A stretch of DNA of 64,000 nucleotides from Maniola hyperantus (GCF_902806685.2 NC_048543.1:8776106-8840105), one strand, 5' to 3'. Positions 11,009 to 20,880 are shown, counted from the stretch's first letter. The notes: generated by a model from the sequence alone, not told the origin. Made by a program: numbers and translations.

Positions 11009-11248
11009 CTAGCTTATGCTCGCGACTTCTTCCGCGTGAACTACACAAATTTCAAACCGCTATTTCACCCCTTAGGGGTTGAATTTTCTAAAATCCTTTC
11101 TTAGCAGATGCCAACGTCATAAAAGCTATCTGCATGCCAAATTTCAGCCCGATCCGTCCAGTAGTTTGAGCTGTGCGTTGATAGATCAGTCAGTCAGTCA
11201 GTCAGTTAAGTCAGTCAGTCAGTCACCTTTTCGTTTTATTTATTTAGA
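11009..11248 (-). mobile_element. HelB near-complete copy
   Basis: Runs from CTAG (11009-11012) to the complement of TCTAAATAAATAAAACG. It carries 'ttcagcccgatccgtccagt', 'gagctgtgcgttgatagatc' and (CAGT)n at 11187-11225, interrupted once by 'taag'. Confidence 0.75.
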
Positions 11249-11251
11249 TTA

Positions 11252-11404
11252 GATTTTCCAGGTTAAAAATAGTCTGTGTCCAGTGTCCGTCTTCGGGATG
11301 CAAGCTATCCATGTACCTACCATATTTCGGGAAAAGTGATTAAATGGCTTTGAAAAGGTAACATATAGCTCGATAGACACTTTCGTATTCATAACATTAC
11401 TATG
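11252..11404 (-). mobile_element. HelA degraded copy abutting HelB
   Basis: Contains 'gattttccagg', 'cttcgggatgcaagctatcc' and 'gacactttcgtattcataac'. It sits directly next to the 5' end of the HelB copy at 11009-11248. Confidence 0.55.
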
Positions 11405-11781
11405 GATTAAGCCTATAAATATATAAATATATAAATAGTTATGTACCTATCTTACGAAGTATTATGTGTATGATATTAATGAGGGGCTGACAGAATAGGG
11501 CTAGGAGCGAAACACGATTTAATATAACGTTAATTAAAAAAGGGCCAAAAGGGCAGGCCAAGATAATGGTCCTAAAACCGTCAAATTTTTAATAAAGTTA
11601 AATTTCGACAAGGGTACGTACGTATAAACACGGATGAAGTCACAAACATCATATATATAAGTAGCATAAAACTAAACATTAAGGTCCCCTCCACTCACAC
11701 TAATTAGGCAAATTATAATAGTTTACGCAAATATTAGACCTGACTATGAAGACAAACGAGAATGAAATTCTAGAACATATC

Positions 11782-11972
11782 TTGAAACCAGGTCGTCGTA
11801 GACATAAATCATCGCAGAGTACACAAATCTGATCAAACAAACACCTCAGAAACTAATTAGTATACAAAATTCATATGGGACCAGCAGTTCTATGCGTGGA
11901 AGTGGTTTGATGTTGTGCTCACAATATTAGGCAAGTTGAAGGATCCAAGTACAGGTTGGGCGTAAAGTTACC
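11782..11972 (+). repeat. Family J, copy 2 of 3, interrupted
   Basis: Aligned to copies 1 and 3 through 'cataaatcatcg', 'aaactaattagtatacaaa', 'attcatatgggaccagca', 'gtttgatgtt' and 'ttaggcaagtt'. Its right end is broken by the Harbinger-like element at 11976. The shared sequence appears to resume after 12407. Confidence 0.7.
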
Positions 11973-11975
11973 TAA

Positions 11976-12404
11976 AGCTCTGTTCAAACTGAGGCGAATA
12001 ACGCGCATGACGCTGGACGCGATTTAGAGTAGTTCGCTGGCTCGCTTAGCCTCTCAAACTGATGCGACTTCCCGCTTGTCATTTTTGGTTCTTCAATGGA
12101 CCAATGGAGAAATATCATGTCTCTTGATTTCGAAGATGAAGTTTTACTGTTGTTAACAGTAGTAGAAGAAGAATCATAAGATTCGAGGTAAGTAATATTA
12201 TACATTTTCTTTCACTTTTTGTAAAAATAGTTTCATATTGAACGGCATTGCCAGATCAAAAAATCCGCTTTTTTCCGTTTCGCTTCAACTTGAGCGACTA
12301 CTCGCGTCAATTTGAACACGTCCATACAAGTTAGCTGACACAATCGGCGCGAGCGACTTCCGTCCCGCGTCCCGCGCGTTTTTCGCCTCAAATTGAACAG
12401 AGCT
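11976..12404 (+). mobile_element. Harbinger-like non-autonomous element, 429 bp
   Basis: The terminal repeats are AGCTCTGTTCAA.. and ..TTGAACAGAGCT, continued by GAGGCGAA / TTCGCCTC. The flanks are TAA on both sides (11973-11975, 12405-12407), the 3-bp TWA-type duplication typical of PIF/Harbinger. The interior keeps a short exon-like reading frame with a splice donor (12117-12187). Insertion is within family J copy 2. The assignment rests on termini, duplication and exon, not on a transposase core. Confidence 0.65.
12117..12187 (+). pseudogene. Remnant first exon of a transposase-like gene
   Basis: ATG at 12117 opens a frame reading M-S-L-D-F-E-D-E-V-L-L-L-L-T-V-V-E-E-E-S, then a TAA at 12177. 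The exon-like segment ends at ..TCGAG, immediately followed by the splice donor gtaagt at 12188. An acidic, Leu-rich, Glu-run N-terminus is usual for insect Harbinger-type transposases (from memory). The stop is one change from a coding codon. The remaining exons are absent, so the product cannot be active. A chance frame of this length is possible, but its combination with a Harbinger-type duplication makes a relic more likely. Confidence 0.45.
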
Positions 12405-12435
12405 TAATTTTGGGATGACCACACTGAAATAGACA

Positions 12436-12812
12436 ATATAAGTACACTGGAAGAGGTGTGCAATCCAAAATGACAGTTATTTTTTGATTCGAAGCTTCAA
12501 ATGCTCTTTGTGTTGACAATATGTCTCAGATGTCTCTTCAATGATGCTCACTGCTGTTATCAAGTATCAGAAGTATCAAAATGGCAAAAATCATGTTGCT
12601 TCAAAAACAGCGGGGTTATTAGTTAGCTCAGTGTTCAACACTGAATGATAGACACCGAGCTCATTTGACATTAGTTAGATCTACATTGCTGCTTCACTGA
12701 ATGATATTAAAACAGTTTTTTTTAGAAGCTCAATGGCTAACATTCAGCGTTGAACACTGGGTTAGCGAATCGCCCCGCATGTCGGCAATATCACGTCCAG
12801 TGTACTTGTATT
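12436..12812. mobile_element. Inverted-repeat MITE-like element, ~377 bp
   Basis: The ends ATATAAGTACACTGGA and TCCAGTGTACTTGTAT are inverted. Inner arms also pair: 'cagtgttcaacactgaatg' near 12631 and 'cattcagcgttgaacactg' near 12740, with 'cggggtta' and 'gccccg' outside them. No coding capacity. Confidence 0.6.
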
Positions 12813-12887
12813 AGTAGAGGTCAGTAGATGAACTGACTTCAAACAGGGCAGATGACAGATTGGACAAGGATAGAGCTTACCACCTAA

Positions 12888-13134
12888 GCCCGAAGTATGT
12901 CTCGTCGCAGCCATAAATCATTGTAGCGTAAAGAAACTTGGCAAAATAATCACCACGGAAACTAATTAGTGTACAAATTCATGTGGGACCAACAGGGATA
13001 TATGAGCAAAGTATAGTTTGATGTTGCGCTCGCAAAATTAGACAAGTTTAGGGCCAAAGGCAACCCCATCCCGTGACAAGTTAATTTAAACTGCCCAAGT
13101 AATTTGTACTGAACCGTGACACTAATTCAATTAC
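12888..13134 (+). repeat. Family J, copy 3 of 3, longest
   Basis: Covers all blocks seen in copies 1 and 2: 'cataaatcattg', 'aaactaattagtgtacaaa', 'attcatgtgggaccaac', 'gcgctcgcaaaatta', 'acaagttaatttaaactg' and 'gtgacactaattcaatta'. It lies about 2.4 kb from copy 1, same orientation. Confidence 0.75.
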
Positions 13135-13495
13135 TTAAGTAGGTATTTTGACCATTATATTGTAATAAAATTTTCAAAGTATAGGTAAAGGAAAGTGTTT
13201 CAAGAGATATTTGAATATAAAAATATCTACTAGGTACCTCAATTGTTTTTGATAAACTAATACCAAAAAATTTGAAATTCAAGACTTCCCTACTTTATTT
13301 AAAAAAATTATTAAATAAAAAATAAATAAAAATATTTTATTTCAGGTCTGGGGGGACCCATATAAAAGAAAAACCTGTTGATAATAATTAAAAATTACAA
13401 TATGTATAAACAATATTTACCATTTCTATTAATCTACACACCACAAACACACTACTTTATCAATTTGTCTGTAATCTATAATATATAATGGCCTA

Positions 13496-13816
13496 AGAGC
13501 CAGCGCGTGCCAGACCTTCTTTACTTATAAGAGCTAAAAGTTTCTCTGCGTATTGTCCCCAACGCAGGGAGAAACGATCAGCGACTGCGAAGTTTGGATC
13601 ATGGTGGCTTTGGGAGATAACAGTTAATAAAAGCGTAAAAAATCTTACGTCAAAGTATAAAGTGTATTTTTGTAATATTTTTTGGAATAGTATTAGAAAT
13701 TACGTCATGCAATACCAGACAGTATCGTGGTATGTCCTTGCCAGACACCCTTAAACTTTACGCAGATAACCTTTCAGCTTTTATAAAATCACGCAGGTCT
13801 GGTACGCGCTGGCTCT
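13496..13816. mobile_element. GAGCCAGCGCG-type MITE, complete copy
   Basis: The termini AGAGCCAGCGCGTGCCAGAC and GTCTGGTACGCGCTGGCTCT are inverted, about 22 bp with one mismatch. TA precedes it at 13494-13495, and a (CT)n run then TA follows at 13816-13828. Partial copies lie at 3427 (+) and 16537 (-). Confidence 0.8.
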
Positions 13817-13826
13817 CTCTCTCTCT

Positions 13827-14094
13827 ATAAAAGGATAAGCTAACTGATGACTGACTGATGGACTGACTGATTGACTAACTGATCGACTGACTGATCTATT
13901 AACGCACAGACTACTACTGGAAGGATCGAGGTATGGCATGCAGATAGCTATAATGAAGAATTTGAAAATTCAACCCATAAACCCCCTTAGGGGTTGTATT
14001 TTTATTTATATTTATTCAAATTATTAAAATAGGGGTTTGAAATTTGTGTACCTAATCCACGTGGACGGTGGACTAAGTCGTGGACATGAGCTAG
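13827..14094 (+). mobile_element. HelB copy, degraded, with inverted segment
   Basis: Starts 'tataaaagga', followed by a long degenerate GACT tract (13845-13890), 'tggcatgcagatagctat' and 'aggggtttgaaatttgtgta', and ends CTAG at 14091-14094. The 'cccccttaggggttg' block is in reverse order relative to the other copies, suggesting rearrangement. Confidence 0.65.
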
Positions 14095-14299
14095 TAGGCA
14101 ATATTAGATTTTGCTTTCATCCAATAATTATGTTATCTATCGATTGTAATTATTAATAATATTATGTACCCGATAATGCTAATAAAAAATATTTCATCAA
14201 ATCCCCGCAGGCTAACTTGCTGGATACAATCAGCTATGTTGTAGATTGACGAACATTAGAAATGAAAATAATATAACATTATTCAAATTCAATGCAATA

Positions 14300-14505
14300 A
14301 TCATTTTCATCGACCTATCGCTGGCCCACTACTGAGCACGTGTCTCCTCTCAGGACGTCAAGGTTTTTGACTACTGTTCACCACGCTGGTCATGTGCGGA
14401 TTGGCAGAATTCACAGAATTTGAGAAATTATGGAGAACTCTCAGGCATGCAGGTTTCCTTACGGTGTTTTCCTTCACCGTTAAAGCAAGTGATATTTCAA
14501 ATCAA
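14300..14505 (-). mobile_element. SINE-R fragment lacking the tRNA head
   Basis: The body is recognised by 'cactactgagcacgtgtct', 'gtgcggattggcagaa' and 'ggagaactctcaggcatg'. The tRNA-like region is missing on the right. Confidence 0.7.
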
Positions 14506-15190
14506 AAAAACCGCTTAGGTGCAAGTCGGGTTTCGCTCTTTTAGGGTTTCGCACAGCAATATATTTAAATCGTGGAAGAAAAACCCGAAAAATGATCGTT
14601 TTTTGGAAGGATACCCGGACTATATTCTAATGAGTATGTCGGCAGTAATGAGGGAACCAACGAAACAACAAACACACACACACACGTAAATAATCCACAC
14701 GATGACATAGCGAAAACCATTTATAAAATGGAGCTGTGGGTTTGCATGAGGCTAGTTATCGCATTGGTTACACACTGGTCAGAAATAATTATTGTATTAT
14801 ATTATTTTTAACGAGTCCAATTTATATCATTTGACCACCAATTAGTTATAGCGCGTGAAACAAATAGTAATGTTGGTTGGTTGGTCTACCAACGACCTGT
14901 ACCTATATACTTAGTATCTACACCGAACAAGATAAGCCGTTCTGAACAATTGCGGGCTGCGACCTTCTTTTGTTTTGTGGCTTTTCGTAGTACCAAACTA
15001 GCTTAATGCATTTTGCAAGTAAGAAGCTTGAATCAGACACGTTTTTTTTACGGCCATCGTTTACGACTGACAATTACTTACGCAGTCTCATATTACGTAT
15101 TTATGCAACAGCGTTTTTGTTTGAAATAGTCCTTCTATAGGTACTAATTAAGTTCAGTGGTATCTACTTATTAAATATTCGTATGTATAT
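14506..15190. other. Unclassified stretch, possibly a family D relative at its left
   Basis: 14515-14690 has 'ggtgcaagtcgggtttcgc' and 'ccgaaaaatgatcgttttt', loosely like family D. The remainder holds nothing recognised. Confidence 0.35.
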
Positions 15191-15806
15191 CTTTGAACTT
15201 GTGAACAAGGCTTACTGCCAGTGTCCACGTCTCAGCGCCATACGTCATCACGGTAGGACACACTCATTAAAGACTTTCGTCTTTAGGTTTTGGGGTATCG
15301 ACGAATTGAAGACTTGACGCAATTTTCGAAATGCTGCCCAGCCCAGCTGTATTCTTCTGTCAGCTTCCTTGTAGAAGTTGTTTCAAGTTTTATTATCTGT
15401 CCTAGGCAGTTGTATTCTTGAACAGTCGCTCAGCGTGCTATGGAGCGGGCTATGTCGAGTGTCTCTCTGAGGGACAAAATCTGTAACGAGGAAGTCCGTC
15501 GGAGAACCAGAGTGACTGACATACTCGTAGCTCAACGAATTAGCCAGCTAAAGTGGCAGTGGGCAGGCCACGTCTGCCGCAGAATCGATGGCCGCTGGGG
15601 CAGACGTGTTCTGGAGTGGAAATCGCGTATCGGCAAACGCAGTGTGGGACGGCCTCCAACCCCCTGCTGGACTGACGACCTTAAGAAGGTAGCGGGAAGT
15701 GGGTGGATGAGGAAGGCAGAGGATCGTGTGTGGTGGTGCGCTCTAGGGAAGGCCTATGTCCAGCAGTGGACGCAAACAGGCTGATTGATTGATTGATTGA
15801 TTGATG
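15191..15806 (+). mobile_element. RTE-type LINE fragment with 5' inversion (twin-priming)
   Basis: The 3' part (15424-15784, plus strand) encodes an RTE protein C-terminus: AQRAMERAM at the start, LKWQWAGHVCRR, GKRSVGRPP, WTDDLKKV, YVQQWTQTG, then stop and a (GATT)n tail to about 15806. The part just upstream in the element, which should precede AQRAMER, lies inverted at 15191-15423. It reads on the minus strand and aligns with 47380-47600. The two pieces join without obvious loss: inverted sense ends ..AAAG and the plus part resumes GTCGCTCAG. That arrangement is the signature of twin-priming during target-primed insertion. Small in-frame insertions (LV after TDI, an extra residue after GRPP) are present. 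No start or catalytic core, so not functional. Confidence 0.85.
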
Positions 15807-16149
15807 TGTATGTTTTCCTTATCATACTTTTCCACCTTTCTTATTTATTCCATAAGCATTGAAGATAAACAAAACAAACAAAATAATACCAACGTGAAAA
15901 TGGTATTACATACTTCTTATGAATTTATATGACTAAAATTTTCCGTTTTCGTAGTCATTAACCCTCTAATTAACTGTTAATGAGTAAATAAATAATTAAT
16001 TGGGATTTGCGAAGAAAATGTTAGTATGAATATTTATGATGATTTGGCAAGCAATAGCTTTGTTTGAAAGAGATGATACGGTTATTATGGCGGAAGATTT
16101 ATTAAAATATGTGATGAAATGTGTAATTAAGTTCACATTCATTTACACA
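15807..16149. other. AT-rich stretch, nothing recognised
   Basis: No frame, tRNA-like box or shared repeat was seen. Confidence 0.4.
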
Positions 16150-16290
16150 CTAGCTTTTCCTTGCGACTTCGCCCACGTGGTTTAATAATTTATAGCCTAG
16201 CACTCGGGGATAACGTGACTATAATAATATATATCAGTGAAAGAATTTTCAGACTCTAAACATCAGTCCCAGAGATTGCCCAAAACTTAC
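16150..16290 (-). mobile_element. Fourth Helitron-like family, partial copy
   Basis: Begins CTAG at 16150 with 'ccttgcgacttcgcccacgt', the terminus of the HelA/B group, but the body ('tagcctagcactcggggata', 'tcagtgaaagaattttcag') differs from the other three. Confidence 0.55.
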
Positions 16291-16536
16291 GGGGGTAACA
16301 TAGTCAGCTATGACTCAACCCCCAAAAACAAATTAAGAGAAAAAAAATCATGCCCAAATTGACAAGACATTTCATAAGACCTTTGGTATTTTTTGTATGT
16401 ATTTTGTCTCTTCAGATTTTCGATAACTTCTTGACAGATGATCTAGTCACGGCACAGTGTCTTTATAATATTGTTACCCTATTATTATCATTATTTTATT
16501 AGTTACCCAGAGGGTACCTTTAACTTTTAAACTTTA

Positions 16537-16685
16537 AGGGTGTCTAGCAGTGGGTTGCCATGATACTGTCTGGCAAAGCATGACGTGATTTCTAATACTA
16601 TTCTCAAAAAAAAATATAAAAAAATTGACTTTATACTTTGACGTAAGATTTTTACACCTTTATTATTATTACCTGTTAATTATCA
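16537..16685 (-). mobile_element. GAGCCAGCGCG-type MITE, internal fragment
   Basis: The minus strand aligns with 13610-13760: 'gacgtgatttctaatactatt' complement, 'tttatactttgacgtaagat' complement and 'ctgtctggcaa'. Both termini are missing. Confidence 0.65.
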
Positions 16686-17040
16686 AGTGTTTACGAATCA
16701 ACAAAGCTTCGAACAAATCGATTCTGTGATAATTTGAACAGATATACGATTATTATTCATTCGTATCGCAATCTGTCTATAATATATTATTTTACGTAAT
16801 ACAATATTTAGAGCGGTTGAGGCTCCTTTGATACGATCCAATCTCCGACCATATAATTCAATTTGCTTTATCCCTTGCCGAGAAAATGGAGGCATATCCT
16901 CGTCGATAACTAAATTAATAATTTCAGTTGACGCCATTATTGTGACGAGATTCAATCAGACAAAGCTGCCTTTTGCCTGAAATTTAGGGAATATGTGAAA
17001 GCCTACACACTTGTTATGATAATGATCATTTTATACATAA

Positions 17041-17518
17041 CTAGCTGATGCCCGCGACTTCGTTCGCGTGTATATCTAGGTTTTTAAAATTCACTTGGGA
17101 ACTCTTTGATTTTGCGGGATAAAAAGTAGCCTATGTCACTCTCCAGGTCTTTAAGTATACCCAAAACTCACGATGCGTAATTCCGTTGCGACGTGATTGA
17201 ATGACAAACCAACAAGCCACCAAAGCAACAAACCAATAAACCAACAAACAAATACACTTTCGCATTCATAATATGACCAGTTATAATTTTATTATTAACA
17301 TTTTTTGTAAAATACTAATTAATCCATATCCATATTAATCCATACTAATATTAAAAATGCGAAAGTGTGTCTGTCTGTCTGTCTGCTTACTTTTCACGGC
17401 CCAACAGTTCAACCTACTACTACTAGGCTACTTTTGATCCCGGAAAATCAAAGAGTTCCCACGGGATTTTTAAAGCCTAAGTCCATGCGGACGAAGTCGC
17501 GGGACTCATCTATCATAA
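17041..17518. mobile_element. Two HelA copies head to head, 63 bp apart
   Basis: The A2 copy at 17041-17275 runs minus, with CTAG at its left and 'aacaaatacactttcgca' at its right. The copy at 17339-17518 runs plus, from A|TCCATACTAATATT to a degraded CTAT end. The plus copy lacks the 'aaatttggtacagag' block. Confidence 0.75.
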
Positions 17519-17616
17519 TATGGGCACTATTCTAGGCACTATACACCTACGACCTATCTATTTTCCTTACGCTTTTTTACTCTACTTATATATTTTGATT
17601 TTTGAGTAGGTAAAGT

Positions 17617-17658
17617 CATCATCGTCAGCTGATAGACATCCACTGCTGGACATAGGTG
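17617..17658 (-). mobile_element. RTE 3' stub
   Basis: 'tcatcatcg..agctgatagacatccactg' and 'ctggacataggt' are the final ~40 bases of the lineage 2 RTE tail, a very short 5'-truncated insertion or remnant. Confidence 0.6.
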
Positions 17659-18540
17659 CACAGAAAGAAGAAACAAGTATAGAGTTATATTTCTCTCTAT
17701 AATAATTTTGTATAGTACATTTCACCAAAATAGGACCTTAATTTTCTGGAATGATGGGTTCAAATAATATTTTAATATAGAAATCAACTCGCCAGTTATT
17801 ACATGCTTTTTATAAATTAATTGTAAAATATTAGTTCATAATAAATACTGCTTTTGCGGGTGTATACCTAATAGGAATTTAAATACCTTGTTGATTGATT
17901 TTTATTGATTTTATTAGGAAATATCCTCGGTATGCTTACAGCAACGCCAAACCGCTTACCGAGTCAGAAGTTACATATAGGTACTTACATAGTACAGTTA
18001 CATACAAAAACCCTTATTTATTTATTTTATTTGGAAAACCATGAGCTTAAATTAACCTATTATAATCTTAAAAATTAAATAACCAGAAGCGACAGTAATA
18101 ATAGGTCCTCACAGGTCCTAATAAATAATAATTATACATTGTATTACTTTTGAACAGAAAATACCACAACAAATAAACAATATCAAATCCTATAGGCATC
18201 AGCCCGAAGCGACAAAGGATAATACACGAAGCCTATTTGATCCTATACAAATATTTGCTACATCTGACGAATTTCGGTAAAAAAAAACAATCATGCCCTC
18301 GCTGCCCTCACTGTTTGCAAGCCCTGCTAAGTTAAGCCCATCGCAAACCTATTTCGGTGAAATTTGCAGCGGCTTTTTTTATAAATGAATATTGAGTATT
18401 TATTATCGAATCGATAGACGAATAAATTACCAGCGTACCTGTACCTACTAATTCATTCCGATGAACACATCATTACCATGCGTTTGAGATCGATTGTAAT
18501 AGTTTGGTAGTTTATATACCTAAAATAGTCTACCTATATA
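17659..18540. other. AT-rich stretch with a possible LINE tail
   Basis: 17885-18080 has a T-rich start (ttgatttttattgatttta) and 'ttatttggaaaaccatgagc', which resemble minus-strand LINE 3' regions. No protein is visible. Confidence 0.35.
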
Positions 18541-18629
18541 CGTCACCCGCGCTGTCCCGCGCCGCGTTAGCGCGGGGGCTGTGCGGGTGTGCGGGGCGTT
18601 CCCATCCTGATTGTCATATCGTACCTACT
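18541..18629. mobile_element. Fold-GC element, left arm missing
   Basis: The core 'cgtcacccgcgctgtcccgc', 'gcgttagcgcgggggctgtg' and the right inner arm 'gattgtcatatcg' are present. The outer terminal repeats are lost. Confidence 0.65.
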
Positions 18630-19099
18630 ATACCTTATTTTGCTTAAGCAAACATACATGTCAAAATCTGTAACGAAGGGACCAATAGAGTTAAGGGACC
18701 AATATTATTAGGTCGTAAAAGCCGATTAGTGTAACAATAGCCGGGACTTACTATGTTTCGATCATTTAATTCAATTTAATTTATTTATTGGCATCCAAAA
18801 CAGATTACAATAATCCTATATCCACAATACAACGTTTCGTCCTTATTGTAATCCTAAAATGTTGCACAACATAACCAGAGTTTAAGAAGCACACGTATTA
18901 TAAATAACAATATGAATAAATAAATAATAGTCTAATAATTGATTATGTGAGTACAAATGTGTTACTGAATTAATTTAATTATAACCGATACGTCATTAAA
19001 AATTATCTTTTTTATAATTTTTACCTAAGCTGAGGTAGGTACGTTCGCCAAAGAATTCAGTAATTTTAGTTCGGCACAAAATTAAGTGTTATAGGAAAA
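18630..19099. other. AT-rich stretch with a possible LINE tail
   Basis: 18770-18920 begins 'aatttatttattggcatcca', which looks like the poly-A-side end of a minus-strand LINE. It is unconfirmed. Confidence 0.3.
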
Positions 19100-19284
19100 G
19101 AGTCAAGTCAAGTCAAGTCAAATGATTTATTCAAAATAGGTAATAAATTACTCTTATTGATTGTCTGGTATAGTGTTAGATTTGTAAGATAATATAGTGG
19201 TGATAATTATAACGCAAACTTAAAACTAAAGCTACGAGGGTTCCAAACGCGCCCAGGTCTGAGAAGAGCCCACAACAAACTCAG
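19100..19284 (-). mobile_element. Family E, LINE-tail-like repeat
   Basis: Aligned with the plus-strand copy at 33540-33757: (AAGTC)n at the tail, 'aaatgatttattcaaaata', 'gagggttccaaacgcgccca' and 'gtctgagaagagcccaca'. A tandem-repeat tail is typical of LINE families with short simple 3' repeats. Confidence 0.65.
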
Positions 19285-19316
19285 CAAACAAAGAGAGAGC
19301 TCGAGCTTGAGCTTAG

Positions 19317-19492
19317 AGCTCGAACAAATCAAGCCAGTATAAGGTCACTGAAGCCGCAGTGAAGAATGGAAACATATATCATGCGGAATCCTGGAGAATA
19401 GGGTGTTACCAGTGAATCGAAGACATTTCTCCAGCTGGTTGCAATAATGTCTATGTCACGATGAATTGTGCGCTTTAGGTCTTGTGCTGTGA
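19317..19492 (+). repeat. Family F, copy 1 of 2
   Basis: Matches 30050-30240: 'gaacaaatcaagc', 'cctggagaatagggtgttac', 'gacatttctccagctggt' and 'gcaataatgtctatgtcac'. Class unknown. Confidence 0.6.
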
Positions 19493-19715
19493 CTTACTTA
19501 AAGTAAGTAAAGTAAAGTAAAATATGCTTTATTGTACACCAAAACAAAAACAATAGACATATAACAAATACAGCATGTACAATAGGCGGCCTTATCGCTA
19601 AAATAGCGATCTCTTCCAGGCAACCTTAGGGTAGAGGATATTATAAAAATTAAAGAAAGCGGAAGGGGTGTACTGATTAAATAAAGTAAATACACATAAT
19701 ATACGTATGTATATT

Positions 19716-19752
19716 CATTTATATATATATATATATATATATATAAATGAAA
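19716..19752. repeat. (TA)n tract inside a palindrome
   Basis: About 13 TA units are flanked by 'ttcattta' and 'taaatgaa', so the whole segment is self-complementary. It lies in the 3' region of the LINE at 19500-20180. Confidence 0.85.
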
Positions 19753-19820
19753 ATACAACAGTAAATAAGAGAGGAATAGACGACAGATAAGTGGAATAAA
19801 AGTAAAAATAAATAAACACA

Positions 19821-20165
19821 TCAAATGGAGGATAAATAAAATAGCTTCAATTTTGTTTTAAAAATAGATAGTGATTGAGACTGTTTGATATCCAAGGGGA
19901 GAGAATTCCATAGCAGTATAGCGGTAACAGTAAATGATTTAGCATAATAAGAAGAGGAGTGTGTAGGAATTTTCAGGCGTAGATTATTTTGAGAACGAAG
20001 AGAAAAAGAGTGTGTATCACATCGGTACTCAAAACGTTCTTTAAGATAAAGAGGAATGGAGGGATTGAACAGTATACAGTAAAGAAGATGAAGAATATGA
20101 GTATTCCTGCGAAGACGAATCGGGAGCCACTTGAGCTTACTTAATGGGTTGAAAAGTAGTAGCAT
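19821..20165 (-). pseudogene. LINE reverse-transcriptase protein, C-terminal fragment
   Basis: The 114-residue open frame begins inside the protein. It carries the region found after the reverse-transcriptase core of CR1/Jockey-like elements: LKWLPIRLRRNTHIL near residues 11-25, a P-x-YL-KERFEYR segment near 36-48, then an Arg/Leu-rich stretch, and LLWNSLPLDIK near 85-95 with an FKTKLK helix before the stop. The catalytic domain is missing, so it has no activity. The frame is uninterrupted, which suggests a fairly recent insertion. The apparent start Met is just the first available one after the 5' truncation. Assignment to the exact clade needs a protein search. Confidence 0.75.
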
Positions 20166-20186
20166 CTTTACCCTTATATTATTATA

Positions 20187-20406
20187 CTGGCTTATGCTCG
20201 CGACTTCGTCCGCATGGACTACACAAATTTCAAACCCCTATTTCACCCACTTAGGGGTTGAATTTTCAAAAATCCTTTCTTATCGAATGCCTACGTCATA
20301 ATAGCTATCTGCATGCCAAATTTCAGCCCGATTAGTCCAGTAGTTTGAGCTGTGCGTTGATAGATCAGTCAGTCAGTCAGTCACCTTTTCCTTTTATATA
20401 TTTAGA
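20187..20406 (-). mobile_element. HelB near-complete copy
   Basis: Its 3' end (CTGG, degraded CTAG) is at 20187 and its 5' end is the complement of TCTAAATATATAAAAGG at 20406. It includes 'cacccacttaggggttga', 'cgtcataatagctatctgca', 'gagctgtgcgttgatagatc' and (CAGT)4. Confidence 0.8.
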
Positions 20407-20475
20407 TTTTAAAAAACGGTTTAAAGAAACAAGTATAATTTTTCGGAATTCTATGACACAAAGATCAATAAGCTT

Positions 20476-20880
20476 ATCCAAACTTAATATTCTAAATGCG
20501 AAAATGTTCCTCTCTCTGCCCGTTAACTTTTCATGGCTCATCTGTTTAACCAATTTTGATGAAATTTGGTACAAAGACAGCTGGCATCCCAGGAATGGAC
20601 ATAATATGCTACTTTTCGTTCCAGTAAATCAATTCCCACGGGGTTATTAAGAACTTTAAAACTATCATCAACATCGCATGTGTCATCTTACCTATTTGGT
20701 GCAAAGATAGCTTGCTTTCATTTTTTATTTTTTTTAGGCTAGCCCTTGGCTGCAATCAGACCTGCTTTCAAGTGATAAACCTGGAGACGGACATAGGCTA
20801 CGGAAAATAAAAGAGTTCTCACGAGATTTATCGATAAAAATCTAATTCTTCGCGAACAGAGTCGCGAGCATCCTCTAGTT
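20476..20880 (+). mobile_element. HelA dimeric copy with a SINE fragment inserted
   Basis: The first body (aatattctaaatgcgaaaat ... cccacggggtt) reads through a degraded terminus to 'catcttacctatttggtg', the dimer junction, then a second body to CTAG at 20874-20877. A SINE-I end fragment ('tttaggctagcccttggctg') at 20718-20778 interrupts the second body. Confidence 0.6.

Larger units (their letters stand above)
19500..20180 (-). mobile_element. 5'-truncated LINE (CR1/Jockey-like group) with 3' UTR
   Basis: Minus strand: a C-terminal coding fragment (20165-19821) is followed by a 3' region ending in 'gcataaagc'-side sequence and a (TTTAC)n tail at 19500-19522. The block 'ggcggccttatcgctaaaat' near 19587 is a LINE 3' region I recognise from lepidopteran genomes. 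Upstream coding sequence is absent, so the insert is 5'-truncated near 20180, where a HelB copy begins. No clear target duplication was seen. Confidence 0.7.

Noticed and set aside
15440..15784. Apparent complete 114-residue gene with its own start codon
   Set aside because: It is the C-terminal end of an RTE protein. The Met is internal (QRAMER) and the upstream part is inverted next to it.
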